Assembly: GCF_036711975.1 (NCBI RefSeq)
Contig: NC_091976.1
Location: forward strand, 28,086,001 to 28,150,000
Direction: 5' to 3'
Length of the DNA stretch: 64,000 nucleotides
Source of the DNA: Onthophagus taurus
Lineage: Eukaryota; Arthropoda; Insecta; Coleoptera; Scarabaeidae
Shown: positions 57,517-64,000 of the stretch, piece by piece
Numbering within the stretch: the first letter of the stretch is position 1
Layout of the letters: each line of letters opens with the position of its first letter
Notes under the pieces: model-generated
Database searches by the model: none
The model's input: the letters and a program-made list of their open reading frames with translations, nothing else
Told to the model about the DNA's origin: nothing
Program-made: the position numbers and the translations under genes

Positions 57517-60500
57517 ATGTTGAAATTCATAGTCTTATGTTTCTGTTTGGCGACATTGTTTTGCAGCGTTCTTTCTGCTGTTGTCAACGTTTCTCCATGT
57601 GGTAGGTAAATAATCACAACCATTATTTATTTCTCACTTTTTTCTATATCCTCATAACTTGCATTTATTAATAGCATGATTTATTTGTCTTAATTTAAAT
57701 CATCTTTGAATTAGATTTGTTTTAATCCTCATATTATGTAGGTCAATTTACATTTTAGTTAAATAAAATTAAGTTTGTTGCCTTTTTTATTGTTATCAAT
57801 AACTTATTTATTGACCTTTTAGGGTCATTGCATTAAAATTTGATAAATAATTTTTTTTTAGCGAGTCATTGATCAGCACAGGTCATAGGAATATTACAAA
57901 TATCAATATCAACTAAGATTATTATTATTTTTTATTTATATATGTATTTTTTCTTTTTCACAAGACGACTACGAGAATCAATGCATCGACGAGGTGCGCA
58001 TAAATCCTTGCAAGGAAGCAGCAAGAAACGCCCCATGCAAGGCTAAGAAAGGTTCGAAAGTTGAAGTAGAGGTAGATTTTACACCAGGTAATAATTTTAT
58101 TATTTTATAATAAATTTTGTTCCATTTTTCATAAAGTTGTCTTAAAAACGGATTCTTGGAACCATGTTGATAAAGGTTGGGGAAAAATCTGAGTGTCTTA
58201 AGTCAAATTTATTATTATTTATTAAATCAATTATACGATTTCAGTTTGGCATAATCTTTTTGTCACTTCAGTTTGAAAATCAGAAAGCAGCAACATTTTT
58301 CTACTTTATGACTTCTTCAGCGCAAAAAATTTGCATTTATCACTACTATAGCGAGATTATAAAATAATCGAACATGAGAATATTTTGTTTTGAGCCTTCA
58401 AATTAAGACATCTAAGACCCTAAATGTATCGAGTCCCTAGTGAATGGTTTCTGCCATTTGATTAATTGATTAGATGCTATCGTAACATATTCCTCAATTT
58501 CACTACTAGCTTGAGGCATCCAATTGTTGGTCAACAGCAATTTGTAGGCCTCCACGCATCTTTCTCAAATAAATATAACATGGAATAAGTTATTATAGTT
58601 TTTCCAATGTGCGTGCGCTATCATTTCATACCCCAAAAACTCGAAGCAGCTTTTAGTATGGCAAAAAAGAGACATGTTGTAATTTTGTTAAAAATGATGC
58701 ATATCTTTATAACAGTGCTGCTTTCATAGATACTAATTTTCCTATTATCTGCTTTTGTCTGGAAGAAAACTTGAATAAATTGATTATAATCAGTGATTAA
58801 TTGGAGTGGAGTTGCATACATGTAGTGAAAGAATTTGATTCCTGCACTTCCATTTTGGTAAATTTCGACATTTCCATAACATAGAATGTAGCGTTCCAAT
58901 ATTTTGTCGAATTTGGGCTCTTCTTTGAGTACCAACTCAAAATTATGGCAAGTTTCCATAATTTTTCCAAGTTATTCGGATACAATATGGGTGAAAGCAG
59001 AGTAATACAATGATGTCTTATCAAACAGGTATTATTTACTCGTCTATGGAAAAGATTTCAGACTCTTCGTTAATTTCTGGCAATTCAAGGGCCAAATTGA
59101 TCACATTCAAGCTATTTGATGGGTTTCGTTAATATAATAGATAAAGTCAGTATCACTATGCTATTCTTATTACAATCTTGACAAAGACAATCGATGACCA
59201 ATTCAGCATAATTCATTCTTGGCCTTTAACAATTTACATTAGATTCATTTCTTCTAGTGGTGGAACGGATATCCGGCAACTATCCGGTATCCTGCCGGAG
59301 ACAATTGTTTAGAATTTTTCAATTTTCGCCGATTAAGTTTTAAAAATTCGTATAAAATCCAGTTCTTGGAATATGAGTATGAAAATTTCCCAAAGTGTTA
59401 ATAAAAGTGTCCTCTTTCCAATGAACCAACCCGTTTTGAAAAATAACTTTTAGTTTTTGAGAAAACAATATTTGAAGTTTTGATAAAATTTTCGATGTTG
59501 CAATTTTTATCGATAATTTTCAAAATTCGCTATAAAATTAATTTCTTGAAGGATCCTTGTGGAAATATCACCAATTATTAATTAAAGTATCCTCTTTTTA
59601 ATGCAAAAAGCCGTTTTGAAAAATCACTTTCAGTTCTTGAGATATAAATTTTTAAAATGATCGACAATTTTTTCGAATTTTGCAATTTTCGCCGATTAAG
59701 TTTTAAAAATTCGTATAAAATCCAGTTCTTGGAATATGAATATGAAAATTTCCCAAAGTGTTAATAAAAGTGTCCTCTTTCCAATGAACCAACCCGTTTT
59801 GAAAAATAACTTTTAGTTTTTGAGAAAACCATATTTGAAGTTTTGATAAAATTTTCGATTTCGCAATTTAAATCGATAATTTTCAAAATTCGCTATAAAA
59901 TTAATTTCTTGAAGGGGAAATATCACCAATTATTAATTAAAGTATCCTCTTTTTAATGCAAAAAGCCGTTTTGAAAAATCACTTTTAGTTCTTGAGAAAT
60001 AAATTTTTGAAATGATCAACAATTTTTTCGAATTTTGCGATTTTCGCCGATTAAGTTTTAAAAATTCGTATAAAATCCATTTCTTGGAATATGGGTATGA
60101 ACATTTCCCAAAGTGTTAATAAAAGTGTCCTCTTTTCAATGAACCAACCCATTTTGAAAATAACTTTTAGTTTTTGAGAAAACAATATTTGAAGTTTTGA
60201 TAAAATGTTCGATGCTGCAATTTTCATCGATAACTTGCAAAATTCGCTATAAAATTAATTTCTTGAAGCATCCTTGTGGAAATATCACCAATTATTAATT
60301 AAAGTATCCTCTTTTTAATGCAAAAAGCCGTTTTGAAAAATCACTTTCAGTTCTTGAGATATAAATTTTTGAAATGATCGACAATTTTTTCGAATCTTTC
60401 AATTTTCGCCGATTAAGTTTTAAAAATTCGTATAAAATCCAGTTCTTGGAATATGAGTATGAAAATTTCCCAAAGTGTTAATAAAAGTGTCCTCTTTCCA

Positions 60501-63500
60501 ATGAACCAACCCGTTTTGAAAAATAACTTTTAGTTTTTGAGAAAACAATATTTGAAGTTTTGATAAAATTTTCGATTTCGCAATTTAAATCGATAATTTT
60601 CAAAATTCGCTATAAAATTAATTTCTTGAAGGGGAAATATCACCAATTATTAATTAAAGTATCCTCTTTTTAATGCAAAAAGCCGTTTTGAAAAATCACT
60701 TTTAGTTCTTGAGAAATAAATTTTTGAAATGATCAACAATTTTTTCGAATTTTGCGATTTTCGCCGATTAAGTTTTAAAAATTCGTATAAAATCCATTTC
60801 TTGGAATATGGGTATGAACATTTCCCAAAGTGTTAATAAAAGTGTCCTCTTTTCAATGAACCAACCCATTTTGAAAATAACTTTTAGTTTTTGAGAAAAC
60901 AATATTTGAAGTTTTGATAAAATGTTCGATGCTGCAATTTTCATCGATAACTTGCAAAATTCGCTATAAAATTAATTTCTTGAAGCATCCTTGTGGAAAT
61001 ATCACCAATTATTAATTAAAGTATCCTCTTTTTAATGCAAAAAGCCGTTTTGAAAAATCACTTTCAGTTCTTGAGATATAAATTTTTGAAATGATCGACA
61101 ATTTTTTCGAATTTTGCAATTTTCGCCGATTAAGTTTTAAAAATTCGTATAAAATCCAGATCTTGGAATATAAGTATGAAAAATTCCCAAAGTGTTAATA
61201 AAAGTGTCCTCTTTCCAATGTACCAACCCGTTTTGAAAAATAACTTTTAGTTGTTGAGAAAAGAATATTTGAAGTTTTGATAAAATTTTCGATGTTGCAA
61301 TTTTTATCGATAATTTTCAAAATTCGCTATAAAATTAATTTCTTGAAGGATCCTTGTGGAAATATCACCAATTATTAATTAAAGTATCCTCTTTTTAATA
61401 CAACAAGTCGTTTTGAAAAATCACTTTTAGTTTTTGAGAAATAAATTTTTGAAATGATCGACAATTTTTTAGAATTTTTCAATTTTCGCCGATTAAGATT
61501 TAAAAATTCGTATAAAATCCATTTCTTGGAATATGAGTATGAAAATTTCCCAAAGTGTTAATAAAAGTGTCCTCTTTCCAATGAACTAACGCGTTTTGAA
61601 AAATAACTTTTAGTTTTTGAGAAAACAATATTTGAAGTTTTGATAAAATGTTCGATGCTGCAATTTTCATCGATAACTTGCAAAATTCGCTATAAAATTA
61701 ATTTCTTGAAGCATCCTTGTGGAAATATCACCAATTATTAATTAAAGTATCTTCTTTTTAATGCAACAAGCCGTTTTGAAAAATCACTTTTAGTTCTTGA
61801 GAAATAAATTTTTGAAATGATCGAATTTTGCAATTTTCGCCGATTAAGTTTTAAAAATTCGTATAAAATCCAGTTCTTGGAATAGGAGTATGAAAATTTC
61901 CCAAAGTGTTAATAAAAGTGTCCTCTTTCCAATGAACTAACGCGTTTTGAAAAATAACTTTTAGTTTTTGAGAAAACAATATTTGAAGTTTTGATAAAAT
62001 GTTCGATGCTGCAATTTTCATCGATAATTTTCAAAATTCGCTATAAAATTAATTTCTTGAAGGATCCTTGTGGAAATATCACCAATTATTAATTAAAGTA
62101 TCCTCTTTTTAATGCAATAAGCCGTTTTGAAAAATCACTTTTAGTTTTTAAGAAATAAATTTTTGAAATAATCGACAATTTTTTCGAATTTTGCAATTTT
62201 CGCCGATTAAGTTTTAAAAAATTCGTATAAAATCCAGTTCTTGGAATAGGAGTATGAAAATTTCCCAAAGTGTTAATAAAAGTGTCCTCTTTCCAATAAA
62301 CCAACCCGTTTTAAAAAATAACTTTTAGTTTTTGAGAAAACAATATTTGAAGTTTTGATAAAATTTTCGATTTCGCAATTTAAATCGATAAGTTTCAAAA
62401 TTCGCTATAAAATTAATTTCTTGAAGGATCCTTGTGGAAATATCACCAATTATTAATTAAAGTATCCTCTTTTTAATGCAATAAGCCGTTTTGAAAAATC
62501 ACTTTTAGTTTTTGAGAAATAAATTTTTGAAATAATCGAAAATTTTTTCGAATTTTGCAATTTTCGCCGATTAAGTTTTAAAAATTCGTATAAAATCCAG
62601 TTCTTGGAATATGAATATGAAAATTTCCCAAAGTGTTAATAAAAGTGTCCTCTTTCCAATGAACCAACCCGTTTTGAAAAATAACTTTTAGTTTTTGAGA
62701 AAACAATATTTGAAGTTTTGATAAAATTTTCGATTTTGCAATTTTTATGGATAATTTTCAAAATTCGCTATAAAATTAATTTCTTGAAGGATGCTTGTGG
62801 AAATATCACCAATTATTAATTAAAGTATCCTCTTTTTAATACAACAAGTCGTTTTGAAAAATCACTTTTAGTTTTTGAGAAATAAATTTTTGAAATGATC
62901 GACAATTTTTTAGAATTTTTCAATTTTCGCCGATTAAGTTTTAAAAATTCGTATAAAATCCATTTCTTGGAATATGAGTATGAAAATTTCCCAAAGTGTT
63001 AATAAAAGTGTCCTCTTTCCAATGAACCAACCCGTTTTGAAAAATAACTTTTAGTTTTTGAGAAAACAATATTTAAAGTTTTGATAAAATTTTCGATGCT
63101 GCAATTTTCATCGATAATTTTCAAAATTCGCTATAAAATTAATTTCTTGAAGGATGCTTGTGGAAATATCACCAATTATTAATTAAAGTATCCTCTTTTT
63201 AATGCAAATAGCCGTTTTGAAAAATCACTTTTAGTTCTTGAGAAATAAATTTTTGAAATGATCGAAAATTTTTTCGAATTTTTCAATTTTCGCCGATTAA
63301 GTTTTAAAAATTCGTATAAAATCCAGCTCTTGGAATAGGAGTATGAAAATTTCCCAAAGTGTTAATAAAACTGTCCTCTTTCCAATGAACCAACCCGTTT
63401 TGAAAAATAACTTTTAGTTTTTGAGAAAACAATATTTGAAGTATTGATAAACTTTTTGATGTTGCAATTTTCATCGATAATTTTCAAAATTCGCTATAAA

Positions 63501-64000
63501 ATTAATTTCTTGAAGCATCCTTGTGGAAATATCACCAATTATTAATTAAAATATCCTCTTTTTAATGCAAAAAGCCGTTTTGAAAAATCACTTTCAGTTC
63601 TTGAGAAATAAATTTTTGAAATGATCGACAATTTTTTCGAATTTTTCAATTTTCGCCAATTAAGTTTTAAAAATTCGTATAAAATCCAGTTCTTGGAATA
63701 TGAGTATGAAAATGTTCCAAAGTGTTAATAAAAGTGTCCTCTTTCCAATGAACCAACCCGTTTTGAAAAATAACTTTTAGTTTTTGAGAAAACAATATTT
63801 GAAGTTTTGATAAAATTTAATCATTTAAAGTTAAATGGCAATATAGAGAAATTATAATCACTATTCTCTTCCATTTTTTTGTTATTAAATAGGTGCAACA
63901 CTAATAAAGATAATATTACCTTAAAATTTAAAACTTGAATTTTTATGAAAACTTAAATATATTATTTTTTTTGTAATTTTTAGATTTTGATTCGAATAGT
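57517..64000 (+). CDS. NPC2-like ML-domain (MD-2-related lipid recognition) protein, 5' part
   Basis: Exons 57517-57601, 57965-58087 and the first 17 nt of a third at 63984-64000; the gene continues beyond the window. Residues 1-20 are a signal peptide (MLKFIVLCFCLATLFCSVLS), followed by VVNVSPCDDYENQC, EVRINPCKEAARNAPC and KKGSKVEVEVDFTP, then DFDSNS in the third exon. This spacing of Cys residues and the basic KKG motif before a V.V.FTP strand are typical of NPC2/ML proteins, which carry sterols or other lipids in lumenal or extracellular space; insects have many, some in hemolymph immunity or chemosensation. The ATG at 57517 is chosen because it gives the signal peptide and follows a TATA box. 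Intron 2 is 5.9 kb, mostly satellite. Confidence 0.85.
58088..59309. other. Start of NPC2-like intron 2
   Basis: AT-rich. A minus-strand open frame of 112 codons (58621-58959) is the longest here; it has no motif I recognise and could be a decayed transposon or a chance frame. No other structure seen before the satellite. Confidence 0.35.
59310..63820 (-). repeat. Tandem satellite array, unit about 363 bp, opposite orientation
   Basis: The reverse complement of the unit in 53608-56130. GTGTCCTCTTTCCAATG or a close variant recurs at 59407, 59770, 60125, 60487, 60842, 61204, 61567, 61918, 62282, 62645, 63008, 63371 and 63734 (spacing 351-364). A two-monomer block of 717 bp (around 59640-60360) is repeated almost identically at about 60360-61080, shown by the shared TTCTTGAAGGGGAAAT deletion at 59911 and 60628. 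Confidence 0.95.

Noticed and set aside
58621-59024. 112-codon minus-strand open frame in NPC2-like intron 2
   Set aside because: Composition looks somewhat protein-like, but no motif, start context or splice structure could be supported; left as unrecognised.

Overview
This window is AT-rich nuclear DNA from an insect. Every recognisable gene is animal-type with short exons, GT-AG introns and insect-typical families: bonus/TIF1, croquemort-type CD36, a PDGF/VEGF-related factor (PVF), hormone-sensitive lipase. Intergenic and intronic space is packed with Tc1/mariner, LINE, Penelope and tyrosine-recombinase relics and with long tandem satellite arrays. A beetle-like genome is my guess from overall character only; nothing here proves the order.

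Layout. 1-7120 (+): last three coding exons of a PVF growth factor, whose final intron holds a nested foldback element, a dead tyrosine-recombinase (Crypton-type) element and a LINE fragment. 7760-8870 (-): four-exon CAP/venom-allergen-like protein. 9109-12400: about 346-bp satellite array. 12623-17987 (-): six-exon CD36-family receptor with a 190-bp satellite in its first intron. 18757-21355 (+): two intact LYPLAL1-like serine hydrolases made by a recent tandem duplication that also copied the 5' end of the next gene, Noa36/ZNF330 (21726-22774 +). 23444-35464 (-): eight-exon hormone-sensitive lipase, with a Penelope element inside a Tc1 element in its last intron and an inverted composite Tc1 in its second intron. 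35921-36608 (+): Naa20. 36664-37146 (-): Tma16. 37660-38297 (-): Naa50/san. 38856-52550 (+): eleven-exon bonus/TIF1 gene, with introns 1, 4 and 9 full of transposon remnants. 53608-56130: about 363-bp satellite array. 57517-64000 (+): NPC2-like ML-domain protein, truncated by the window end; its 5.9-kb second intron contains the same satellite in opposite orientation (59310-63820).

The genes do not form one pathway. Lipid handling recurs (CD36 receptor, LYPLAL1-like hydrolases, hormone-sensitive lipase, NPC2-like carrier), and two N-terminal acetyltransferase catalytic subunits (Naa20 of NatB, Naa50 of NatE) lie within 2.4 kb of each other. These may be chance groupings.

The most unusual signals are: a YR-type element with perfect 16-bp inverted ends and a cluster of palindromic motifs at one end; a Penelope 3' end carrying a hammerhead-ribozyme-like motif with a clean 9-bp target duplication; a 175-bp element with two hairpins sharing one 11-nt loop but having different, internally complementary stems; and inverted satellite arrays bracketing the first exons of the NPC2-like gene. 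All exon borders were worked out by hand from splice consensus, frame and family similarity. No database search was run.
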